11,853 bases of DNA from positions 1 to 11,853 of the forward strand of contig JAFZLP010000027.1 of assembly GCA_017551405.1 (NCBI GenBank). The letters run 5' to 3'. The notes under the pieces are model-generated. The model had not been told where the DNA came from, did not search any database, and worked only from the letters and a program-made list of their open reading frames with translations. This document shows, one piece after another, positions 6,629-11,853 of the stretch. This DNA is from Bacteroidales bacterium (GTDB lineage: Bacteria > Bacteroidota > Bacteroidia > Bacteroidales > UBA932). Position numbers and translations under genes: made by a program. The number at the start of each line of letters is the position of its first letter. The first letter of the stretch is position 1.

Positions 6629-9173
6629 TATCGATTCTCCGTCCTGGGAGAGTGTACGCGTGACGCGCCATCTGCCCGGGGAAATCAGGGACCTTGAAAC
6701 CCTTTCCAGAAATCTCTGGTGGTGCTGGAACGACAACGCGAAGGCACTGTTCAAATACATAGATTACGAGCTCTGGCACAATTCCGGGCATAACCCCATG
6801 GAAATCCTGGACAACGTGTCGCTCAAGCGGTACCGCCAGCTCGCCCAGGACTCCACGTTCCTCGGCAACCTGCGCTCCGTGATGGACGAGTTCAACGCCT
6901 ACATGGCCGAGAAGCAGAAGAGGGGTACCCCCTCCATAGCTTATTTCTGCATGGAATACGGCCTGGACGCCTGCCTCAAGATCTATTCCGGAGGCCTCGG
7001 TATCCTTGCGGGCGACTACCTCAAGGAGAGCAGTGACATGAACGTGAACCTGGTGGCCGTCGGCCTTCTGTACCGCTACGGCTACTTTACCCAGAGGATC
7101 ACTCCCCAGGGTAACCAGGTGGCCGAATACGACGCCCAGGACTTCCTGAAGATACCCGCGGATCCCGTTACCGACGAGAACGGCCGCTGGATCACCATCT
7201 CCATGCAGATGCCCGGGCGCGAGATGCATGCCCGCATCTGGAAGGTCGCCGTCGGCCGTACCGACCTCTACCTTCTCGACACCGATTTCGAGGACAACAT
7301 CCCCGAAGACCGAGAGGTGACGCATCAGCTTTACGGAGGCAGCTGGGAGAACCGCCTCAAGCAGGAGATACTCCTCGGCATCGGCGGAATCAGGGCCCTG
7401 CGTGCGCTGGGGCTCAATCCCCAGATCTATCATTGCAACGAGGGCCATGCCGCCTTCATAGGGCTCGAGCGTCTGCGCGAATTCATGCAGGGGCAGAACC
7501 TCAGCTACTGGGAAGCGATGGAGCTTGTCCGCGCGAGCGGCCTGTTCACCACCCACACCCCGGTCCCGGCAGGGCACGACTCCTTCGAGGAGGAAATGCT
7601 CTCCAAGTACCTCGGCCATTATCCCGCCCGTTTCGGCATCGAATGGAGAACCTTCCTCAGCATGGGTAAGGTGCATGTGGACGATCCCGCCGAGCGCTTC
7701 AGCATGAGCGTCCTGGCTGCCAACTGTTCCCAGAACGTGAACGGCGTTTCCATGCTTCACGGCCAGGTGTCGCAGAAGATATTCGCCAACATGTATCCCG
7801 GATATCTCCCGGAGGAGCTGCATGTGAGCTACGTCACCAACGGCGTGCACTACAACACCTGGGCGTCCAGGGAGTGGAAGCAGATCCATTACCGCGTGTT
7901 CGGTCCGGAGTTCTTCACCCACCATTACGACAAACGCTGTTTCGGCGGCATCTACAATGTCGGTGACGACGAGATCTGGAAAACCCGCAAGATCCTCAAG
8001 CACGATCTCATCCGCATCATCAACGACCGCCTCGGCAATCCGGAGATGAGCGCCCATTACAGCCCCGGCGAGGTGGTGGCCATCAAGGACAGGCTCAGCG
8101 AGGATGTCCTCACCATAGGCTTCGCCCGCCGTTTCGCCACCTACAAGCGCGCCACCCTCCTGTTTACCGACCTCGACCGTCTCGACAGCATAGTCAACGA
8201 CCCCGAGCATCCGGTGCAGTTCATCTTTGCTGGCAAGGCGCATCCTGCCGACGGCATGGGCCAGGACCTCATCAAGAGGATCATCGAAATCTCCAAGGAG
8301 CCGCGTTTCCTGGGCAGGATAGTGTTTGTGCCCGGATACGACATCTCCCTCGCCAAGCGCCTCGTGCAGGGCGTGGACGTGTGGATGAACAACCCCACCC
8401 GTCCGCAGGAGGCTTCCGGAACGTCCGGAGAGAAAGCATCCATGAACGGTGTCATGCACTTCAGCGTGCTTGACGGCTGGTGGGTGGAAGGCTATAAGGA
8501 AGGCTGCGGCTGGGCTCTTCCCCAGAAGCGCACCTACGACGACCAGCAGTACCAGAACGAGATGGACGCCGCCACCATCTACAACATCATCGAGAACGAG
8601 ATAGCGCCGGCTTATTACGATATCGACCCCGCTACCGGCCGTTCCGCCGAATGGGTGGCGTACATCAAGAACACCATTGCGCAGGTGGCCTGCAACTTCA
8701 CCACCAACCGCATGATGGAAGACTACTGCATCCAGTATTACCAGCCCCAGTTCGACCGTTACAACATGCTTGCGGCCGACGACAACCTCAAGGCAAAGGA
8801 ACTGGCGGCATGGAAGAGCGGCGTGGCCGAAGCGTGGCCCAATCTCAAGGTGCTTTCCCGCACCACGCCCAACGCCTCCTACGTGCTTTCTCCCTCCAAG
8901 ATGCTGGAAAGCGAGATAGTGCTTGACCTGGCCGGCCTTTCACCCGAAGACATAGGCGTGGAGATCATCTTCGCCACCTCCGACAAGAAGGGCGAACTCC
9001 ACATCCAGGAGAAGTTCGACTATTCGCTCGCCAAGTTCGAGGACGGAGTGGCCACGTTCAAGGTCTATGTCCTTCCCGAACGTACCGGTATGTACCAGGT
9101 CGGCACCCGTATCTATGCCAAGAATGCACTCCTGCCCCATCGTCAGGACTTCCCGTTGGTAAAATGGCTGTAG
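6612..9173 (+). CDS. glgP: Alpha-glucan (glycogen/maltodextrin) phosphorylase, GT35
   Basis: PLP-dependent enzyme that splits terminal alpha-1,4 bonds with phosphate, releasing glucose-1-phosphate. The 853-aa protein begins with the DUF3417-like segment found in this phosphorylase subfamily (around 20-110, including RNLWWCWN). Core motifs follow: YFCMEYGLD (111-119), SGGLGILAGDYLKE, YHCNEGHAAF, TTHTPVPAGHD, ARRFATYKRATLLFTDL and FAGKAHPADG. The PLP site is RPQEASGTSGEKASMNG with the cofactor lysine at K608, followed by LDGWWVEGY. The form GTSGEK and the N-terminal domain place it in the alpha-glucan phosphorylase branch typical of Bacteroidota, archaea and some other bacteria, rather than E. 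coli GlgP. The ATG lies 17 nt inside the GH57 gene; no later methionine precedes the conserved N-terminal region, so this start is accepted. The end overlaps ribF by 10 nt. It supplies glucose-1-phosphate from the polymer made by the neighbouring genes. Confidence 0.96.
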   Translation: MLQRIDIDSPSWESVRVTRHLPGEIRDLETLSRNLWWCWNDNAKALFKYIDYELWHNSGHNPMEILDNVSLKRYRQLAQDSTFLGNLRSVMDEFNAYMAEKQKRGTPSIAYFCMEYGLDACLKIYSGGLGILAGDYLKESSDMNVNLVAVGLLYRYGYFTQRITPQGNQVAEYDAQDFLKIPADPVTDENGRWITISMQMPGREMHARIWKVAVGRTDLYLLDTDFEDNIPEDREVTHQLYGGSWENRLKQEILLGIGGIRALRALGLNPQIYHCNEGHAAFIGLERLREFMQGQNLSYWEAMELVRASGLFTTHTPVPAGHDSFEEEMLSKYLGHYPARFGIEWRTFLSMGKVHVDDPAERFSMSVLAANCSQNVNGVSMLHGQVSQKIFANMYPGYLPEELHVSYVTNGVHYNTWASREWKQIHYRVFGPEFFTHHYDKRCFGGIYNVGDDEIWKTRKILKHDLIRIINDRLGNPEMSAHYSPGEVVAIKDRLSEDVLTIGFARRFATYKRATLLFTDLDRLDSIVNDPEHPVQFIFAGKAHPADGMGQDLIKRIIEISKEPRFLGRIVFVPGYDISLAKRLVQGVDVWMNNPTRPQEASGTSGEKASMNGVMHFSVLDGWWVEGYKEGCGWALPQKRTYDDQQYQNEMDAATIYNIIENEIAPAYYDIDPATGRSAEWVAYIKNTIAQVACNFTTNRMMEDYCIQYYQPQFDRYNMLAADDNLKAKELAAWKSGVAEAWPNLKVLSRTTPNASYVLSPSKMLESEIVLDLAGLSPEDIGVEIIFATSDKKGELHIQEKFDYSLAKFEDGVATFKVYVLPERTGMYQVGTRIYAKNALLPHRQDFPLVKWL

Positions 9174-10027
9174 TAGCTACCGGATTCTTCGACGGTGTCC
9201 ACATCGGACACCGCATGGTTATCGAGACTCTCGTCAACTCCGCGCGCGAGCGCGGAGAGGAGAGTCTCATAATAACCTTCTGGCCCCATCCCAGGATTGT
9301 CCTCCATAGCGACGCCATCAGCCTGCGTCTCCTCAATACCCTGGACGAAAAGATAATCCTCCTGAAAAGCCTTGGCGTGGACAGGGTGGAGGTGCTTCCG
9401 TTCACCGAGGAGTTTTCCCGCCTCTCCACTGAGGAATACCTGAAGGGAACCGTGATCGACCGCTTCGGCGGCACCGCGATGCTGTTGGGCTACGACAACC
9501 GTATAGGTCACGATTCCGGCACCCCGGAGCAGATAGCCGCCATCGCGTCGAGGCTCGGGCTGGAGGTGATAACTACCGAAAAGGTGTCGGCTATAGGCCT
9601 GGCCGTGAGTTCCACCAAGATACGCAAGGCCCTCCTCGCCGGAGACGTCTCCACCGCTTCGGTGTACCTGTGCTATGACTATGCCATCGAAGGTGAGGTG
9701 GTCCACGGGCGCAAACTCGGCCGTACCATAGGGTTCCCCACCGCCAACCTGGCGCTGTACGAACAGATGAAGCTCGTCCCCGCGGACGGAGTTTACCTGA
9801 CCAGGGTGCATCTGGGGGACGAAACCTTCTACGGCATGACGAATATCGGGAACGGCATAGAAACCCATATCTTCGATTTCAACGAAGAGATTTACGGCCG
9901 CTGCATGAGGCTGGAATTCCTTCGCAGGATAAGGGACGAGAAGCAGTTTGGCGATTTGCAGGAACTGCGCGTACAGCTTGCTGCGGATGAAGAATCTTGC
10001 AGGGCGCTGTTGGGAAATCTTAAATAA
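9164..10027 (+). CDS. ribF: Bifunctional riboflavin kinase / FAD synthetase
   Basis: Phosphorylates riboflavin to FMN and adenylates FMN to FAD. The 287-aa protein has an N-terminal nucleotidyltransferase domain (about 1-160) with TGFFDGVHIGHR (6-17, the HxGH motif), ITFWPHP (37-43), LLGYDNRIGHDSG (107-119) and SSTKIRKAL (149-157). The C-terminal flavokinase domain (about 170-287) has GRKLGRTIGFPTANL (182-196), PADGVY (206-211), TNIG (226-229) and IETHIFDFNEEIYG (232-245). It is slightly shorter than usual (about 305-315 aa): the first strand begins directly at Met1, and the loop between TNIG and IETH is only two residues. ATG 9164 is the only credible start, 10 nt inside glgP, so translation is probably coupled to the phosphorylase gene. 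No FMN riboswitch can lie in front because that region is coding. Placement after glycogen genes is probably operon chance rather than shared pathway. Confidence 0.94.
   Translation: MAVVATGFFDGVHIGHRMVIETLVNSARERGEESLIITFWPHPRIVLHSDAISLRLLNTLDEKIILLKSLGVDRVEVLPFTEEFSRLSTEEYLKGTVIDRFGGTAMLLGYDNRIGHDSGTPEQIAAIASRLGLEVITTEKVSAIGLAVSSTKIRKALLAGDVSTASVYLCYDYAIEGEVVHGRKLGRTIGFPTANLALYEQMKLVPADGVYLTRVHLGDETFYGMTNIGNGIETHIFDFNEEIYGRCMRLEFLRRIRDEKQFGDLQELRVQLAADEESCRALLGNLK
9224..9268 (+). repeat. Nested inverted repeat / RNA hairpin inside ribF
   Basis: Two perfectly complementary arm pairs are nested: GAGACTCTC (9224-9232) with GAGAGTCTC (9260-9268), and CTCCGCGC (9238-9245) with GCGCGGAG (9250-9257). 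The apical loop is GCGA (9246-9249), a GNRA tetraloop. Between the stems is an asymmetric internal loop of 5 nt (9233-9237) on one side and 2 nt (9258-9259) on the other. That gives 17 Watson-Crick pairs in 45 nt, far more than coding chance would suggest. It lies in codons 21-35 of ribF and starts 50 nt after the glgP stop. No U-run follows, so it is not an intrinsic terminator. Function is unknown; it could act as an mRNA stability or processing structure, or as a dyad in DNA. Confidence 0.8.
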
Positions 10028-10041
10028 TATTCGTATATTTG
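10010..10041 (+). promoter_or_regulatory. Candidate Bacteroidota housekeeping promoter for greA
   Basis: TATATTTG at 10034-10041 is an exact match to the Bacteroidota -7 consensus TAnnTTTG. TTG at 10010-10012 (GTTG from 10009) lies 21 nt upstream, within the usual spacing for the -33 element. The -33 part sits in the last codons of ribF and the -7 box in the gap after it. Transcription would begin near 10045-10048, about 50 nt before the greA ATG, and would serve greA, the HIT gene and the lipoprotein gene. Identified by consensus only. Confidence 0.6.
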
Positions 10042-10052
10042 CAAAAGAGACA

Positions 10053-10082
10053 GGGTTCTGCCATATGGCGGAACTCCTTTTT
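10053..10082 (+). terminator. Hairpin plus U-run between ribF and greA (terminator or leader attenuator)
   Basis: GGGTTCTGCC (10053-10062) pairs with GGCGGAACTC (10067-10076) around an ATAT loop: ten pairs including two G-U wobbles. CTTTTT follows at 10077-10082. The structure lies 26 nt after the ribF stop, which suits termination of the glycogen-ribF transcript. It also lies downstream of the candidate greA promoter, so a transcript starting there must pass through it. It may therefore be both an operon terminator and a greA leader attenuator, or simply a 5' stabilising stem-loop. The U-run is short (five), so termination efficiency is uncertain. Confidence 0.6.
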
Positions 10083-10095
10083 AATTGACTTTAAA

Positions 10096-10566
10096 ATGCC
10101 ACAAGTACACTACATGAGCCAGGAAGGGCTCGATGCCATTAAGAAAGAACTGGACGAGGCTCTGGCCCAGCGTCCGGTAATAGCCGCGGCGATAGGCGAG
10201 GCCCGTGAGAAGGGAGACCTCTCGGAAAACGCAGAGTATGAATCTGCCCGCGAGGCCCAGGGGCTGCTGGAGCTCAAGATCGCCCAGCTGCAGGATACGA
10301 TTGCAAATGCCAAAGTTGTGGATGCTTCCCAGATCAATACCGATAAAGTCCAGATGCTCAATAAGGTAAAGGTCAAGAACCTGAATGCCGGTGCAGTCAT
10401 GGAGTTCACCATCGTGGGCGAGAAGGAAGCCGACTTCGCGCACGGCAAGCTCGCCGCCACGACCCCCATCGCCAAGGCCCTCCTCGGCCACGGCAAGGGC
10501 GAAGTCGTGGAGGCCACGGTTCCTGCCGGCGCCATCAAATTCGAAATCCTCGACATCTCATTCTAA
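10096..10566 (+). CDS. greA: Transcription elongation factor GreA
   Basis: GreA enters the RNA polymerase secondary channel and stimulates cleavage of backtracked transcripts. From the ATG at 10096 the protein is 156 aa, the normal GreA length. The N-terminal antiparallel coiled coil (about 8-75) carries GDLSENAEYESAREAQG, which puts the tip acids at D41 and E44, exactly the E. coli numbering; this supports the chosen start. A C-terminal FKBP-like domain (about 80-156) includes NAGAVMEFTIVGEKEAD and ends in IKFEILDISF. An in-frame upstream TTG at 10039 would give 19 more residues, but it lies inside the promoter box and the extra residues are not GreA-like. The leader has no Shine-Dalgarno but is A/T-rich. 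The HIT gene follows after 12 nt. The promoter and hairpin before it suggest control independent of the glycogen operon. GreB is less likely given the tip sequence and context. Confidence 0.95.
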   Translation: MPQVHYMSQEGLDAIKKELDEALAQRPVIAAAIGEAREKGDLSENAEYESAREAQGLLELKIAQLQDTIANAKVVDASQINTDKVQMLNKVKVKNLNAGAVMEFTIVGEKEADFAHGKLAATTPIAKALLGHGKGEVVEATVPAGAIKFEILDISF

Positions 10567-10578
10567 GCGATTACGGCC

Positions 10579-10986
10579 ATGGCAACCATTTTCACACGCA
10601 TCGCCGCAGGCGAAATACCCTCCTACAAGGTGGCTGAAAGCGAAGACTTCTATGCCTTCCTCGACATCAACCCGCTCGCTCCGGGCCATACTCTCGTAAT
10701 CCCCAGGAATGTAGAGGACGACTACATCTTCAATCTGGACGAAAAGACCTACGAAGGGCTCTGGGCATTCGCCCGCAAGGTCGCGCAGGCCATAAAGGCG
10801 GCGGTGCCCTGCAAGAGGGTGGGAGTCGCCGTCCTGGGCATGGAAGTGCCGCATACGCACATCCATCTCGTACCCCTCCAGACCGAGGGAGACCTCGACT
10901 TCCGCAAGGAGCGTCCCGTGGTCACCGACGAACAAAAGGCCGAAATAGCCAAAGCCATACTCGCTGAATATGAAAAACTTGCTTAG
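10579..10986 (+). CDS. HIT family protein (HINT-like nucleotide hydrolase)
   Basis: Histidine-triad proteins hydrolyse or transfer nucleotidyl groups, for example from adenosine phosphoramidates or dinucleoside polyphosphates. The 135-aa protein starts with IFTRIAAGEIPSYKV, the standard HINT-type opening, then FLDINPLAPGHTLVIPR (27-43), and ends the core with EVPHTHIHLVPL (89-100). The triad histidines are H92, H94 and H96, with H94 the expected nucleophile. Length and order of motifs match the HINT branch rather than GalT or Fhit. The true cellular substrate is not known for most bacterial members. ATG 10579 lies 12 nt after greA; the last 17 nt overlap the following lipoprotein gene, so the three genes probably form one transcript. 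From memory, greA next to a HIT gene is a common pairing in Bacteroidota, with no clear functional reason. Cytoplasmic; no signal peptide. Confidence 0.92.
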   Translation: MATIFTRIAAGEIPSYKVAESEDFYAFLDINPLAPGHTLVIPRNVEDDYIFNLDEKTYEGLWAFARKVAQAIKAAVPCKRVGVAVLGMEVPHTHIHLVPLQTEGDLDFRKERPVVTDEQKAEIAKAILAEYEKLA

Positions 10987-11853
10987 GTTCATCCTCCCGC
11001 TGGCGGCGCTGCTGCCTCTCGCGTGCACTCCCAAGGCGTCCGTTCAGGGCACCGTCAAGGACGCGCCCGGTCATAATGTGGAAGTCAGGGAACTCAACAT
11101 GAACGCATGGACTGTGCTCGACACCGTCAAGACCGACGCTTCGGGCGCTTTCAGGTACAGCATGCCCGTAGAGAAAGGCCAGCCCGAGTTCGTCTATCTG
11201 TTCCACGACGGCACAAAGATAGCCTCCCTCCTGCTTAAAAGCGGGGACAAAGTGACTGTGGCGGCCGACACCCTGGGCAACTTTACGGTCGAGGGTTCCG
11301 AAGATTCCGGCTACCTGGCGGAAAACGAAAAGCGTTTCGCCGCCTTCGCCTCCCAAATGAAGGTTCTCGACGAGCAGGGTGGCATGAATTCCGAAATGGC
11401 CAGGCTCTTCGTCGGCCATTACCGCGAGTGCGTGAGCTTCCTGCTTGCGCATCCCGGAAGCCTGGCGTGCGTGCCCGTGCTCTACGAAAGCCTGAACGAG
11501 TACACTCCCGTATTCAACCAGCTTACCGACGCCATCATTTTCCGTAAGGTATGTGATTCACTCACAGCCGAGTACCCCGATTCCCGCTACGTCAAGGCTC
11601 TCCAGAAAGAGACCGAGCGCCGCGAAAACCTGCTCTCCGTGCAGAACAGGGTGAACAACGCCGAAGCTGCGGACTATCCCGAGCTCTCGCTCCCCGCCAT
11701 CGACGGCAAGGAGGTTTCGCTTTCAGGCCTTGGAGCCAAGGCGGTTATCGTCCATTTCTGGGATCCTTCCGACGCCGAGCAGAAGATGTTCAATCTGGAT
11801 GTCCTGCTGCCCCTCTATGAGCGCTGGCATTCCCGCGGGCTCGAAATCTATTC
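10970..11853 (+). CDS. DUF4369 / thioredoxin-like lipoprotein without CxxC, 3' end outside window
   Basis: The frame is open from ATG 10970 to the window end, 294 codons visible. The N-terminus MKNLLRFILPLAALLPLACT is a lipoprotein-type signal with the probable acylated cysteine at C19; the residues before it (P-L-A) are a weak match to the lipobox. Residues about 23-110 look like DUF4369, a small beta domain of Bacteroidota envelope proteins (SVQGTVKD, then LLLKSGDKVTV). A helical linker with coiled-coil character (about 115-235) leads into a thioredoxin/TlpA-like domain beginning ELSLPAIDGKEVSLSGL (238-254). Where TlpA proteins have F-W-x-x-W-C-x-x-C, this one reads HFWDPSDAEQK (262-272), so both redox cysteines are replaced (D268, Q271). 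A dithiol oxidoreductase role is therefore unlikely; it may be a binding or scaffold protein. The start overlaps the HIT gene by 17 nt. Domain assignment is by pattern recognition only; the C-terminal part is unseen. Confidence 0.82.
   Translation, partial: MKNLLRFILPLAALLPLACTPKASVQGTVKDAPGHNVEVRELNMNAWTVLDTVKTDASGAFRYSMPVEKGQPEFVYLFHDGTKIASLLLKSGDKVTVAADTLGNFTVEGSEDSGYLAENEKRFAAFASQMKVLDEQGGMNSEMARLFVGHYRECVSFLLAHPGSLACVPVLYESLNEYTPVFNQLTDAIIFRKVCDSLTAEYPDSRYVKALQKETERRENLLSVQNRVNNAEAADYPELSLPAIDGKEVSLSGLGAKAVIVHFWDPSDAEQKMFNLDVLLPLYERWHSRGLEIY

Noticed and set aside
8414..8430. TCCGGA repeated twice three bases apart in glgP
   Set aside because: The bases encode the invariant PLP-site motif of the phosphorylase, which explains the repetition.
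6591..8459. 622-codon open frame on the minus strand opposite glgP, and similar ones at 2685-4055, 4145-5218 and 5411-6760
   Set aside because: Same composition effect: every highly expressed-looking gene here has such a shadow, none has a family motif, and the + strand genes explain the constraint.
9100..9180. FMN riboswitch or promoter in front of ribF
   Set aside because: ribF starts inside glgP; the upstream sequence is conserved phosphorylase coding sequence with no RFN-element features and no TAnnTTTG box.
10039..10095. N-terminally extended GreA beginning at TTG 10039
   Set aside because: The codon is part of the promoter box, the extra residues would be encoded by the hairpin, and starting at 10096 gives canonical GreA length with the tip acids at positions 41 and 44.
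11727..11742. 7-bp inverted repeat GCCTTGG/CCAAGGC with a 2-nt spacer
   Set aside because: Repeats of this size are expected several times by chance in a window this long, it is inside a coding region, and no U-run follows.
1..11853. Mobile elements, CRISPR arrays, tRNA or rRNA genes, frameshifted genes
   Set aside because: Looked for and not seen: no transposase or integrase, no regularly spaced repeats, no cloverleaf or rRNA-like sequence, and every gene reads through intact apart from the two cut by the window edges.

Overview
The window is a gene-dense, GC-rich stretch with every gene on the + strand and almost no intergenic space. Family content and gene neighbourhood point to Bacteroidota, most likely Bacteroidales. 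The clues are a eukaryote-like GH13 branching enzyme, the trio of bacterial-type debranching enzyme, GT4-like glycogen synthase and GH57 protein, a DUF4369 plus thioredoxin-like lipoprotein, and a perfect Bacteroidota-type TAnnTTTG promoter box before greA. ATA (Ile) and AGG (Arg) codons are common despite the high GC. I cannot name a genus; an Alistipes-like or related high-GC Bacteroidales lineage would fit.

Layout. Positions 1-161 hold the 3' end of xseB (exonuclease VII small subunit). Positions 172-9173 hold a five-gene glycogen module: branching enzyme (glgB), amylo-alpha-1,6-glucosidase, GT4-like glycogen synthase, GH57 alpha-amylase-type enzyme and GT35 phosphorylase (glgP). ribF follows, overlapping glgP by 10 nt. 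Spacing inside this run is never more than 11 nt and three junctions overlap, so it should be one transcription unit, possibly extending upstream into xseA/xseB. A 68-nt gap after ribF holds a promoter candidate and a terminator-like hairpin. Then come greA, a HIT-family hydrolase and a lipoprotein cut by the window end, again tightly spaced.

Function. The glycosyltransferase would extend alpha-1,4 chains and GlgB would add alpha-1,6 branches. GlgP would release glucose-1-phosphate, the debranching enzyme would clear limit branches, and the GH57 protein would hydrolyse or rearrange maltodextrins. Synthesis and breakdown are therefore probably co-transcribed, so control is likely post-translational or through sugar-nucleotide supply. 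No glgC or ADP-glucose-type GT5 glgA is present here, so the sugar donor is open. ribF (FMN/FAD synthesis), greA (transcript cleavage factor) and the HIT protein are housekeeping genes.

The items most worth a second look are a 45-nt, 17-bp nested hairpin with a GNRA loop inside the start of ribF; the promoter-then-hairpin arrangement in the greA leader, which recalls the attenuated greA leader of E. coli; several replaced consensus residues in the debranching enzyme; a GH57 protein that keeps both catalytic acids; and a thioredoxin-like lipoprotein with no CxxC. No mobile element, CRISPR array, rRNA or tRNA was seen, and no reading frame looks broken.
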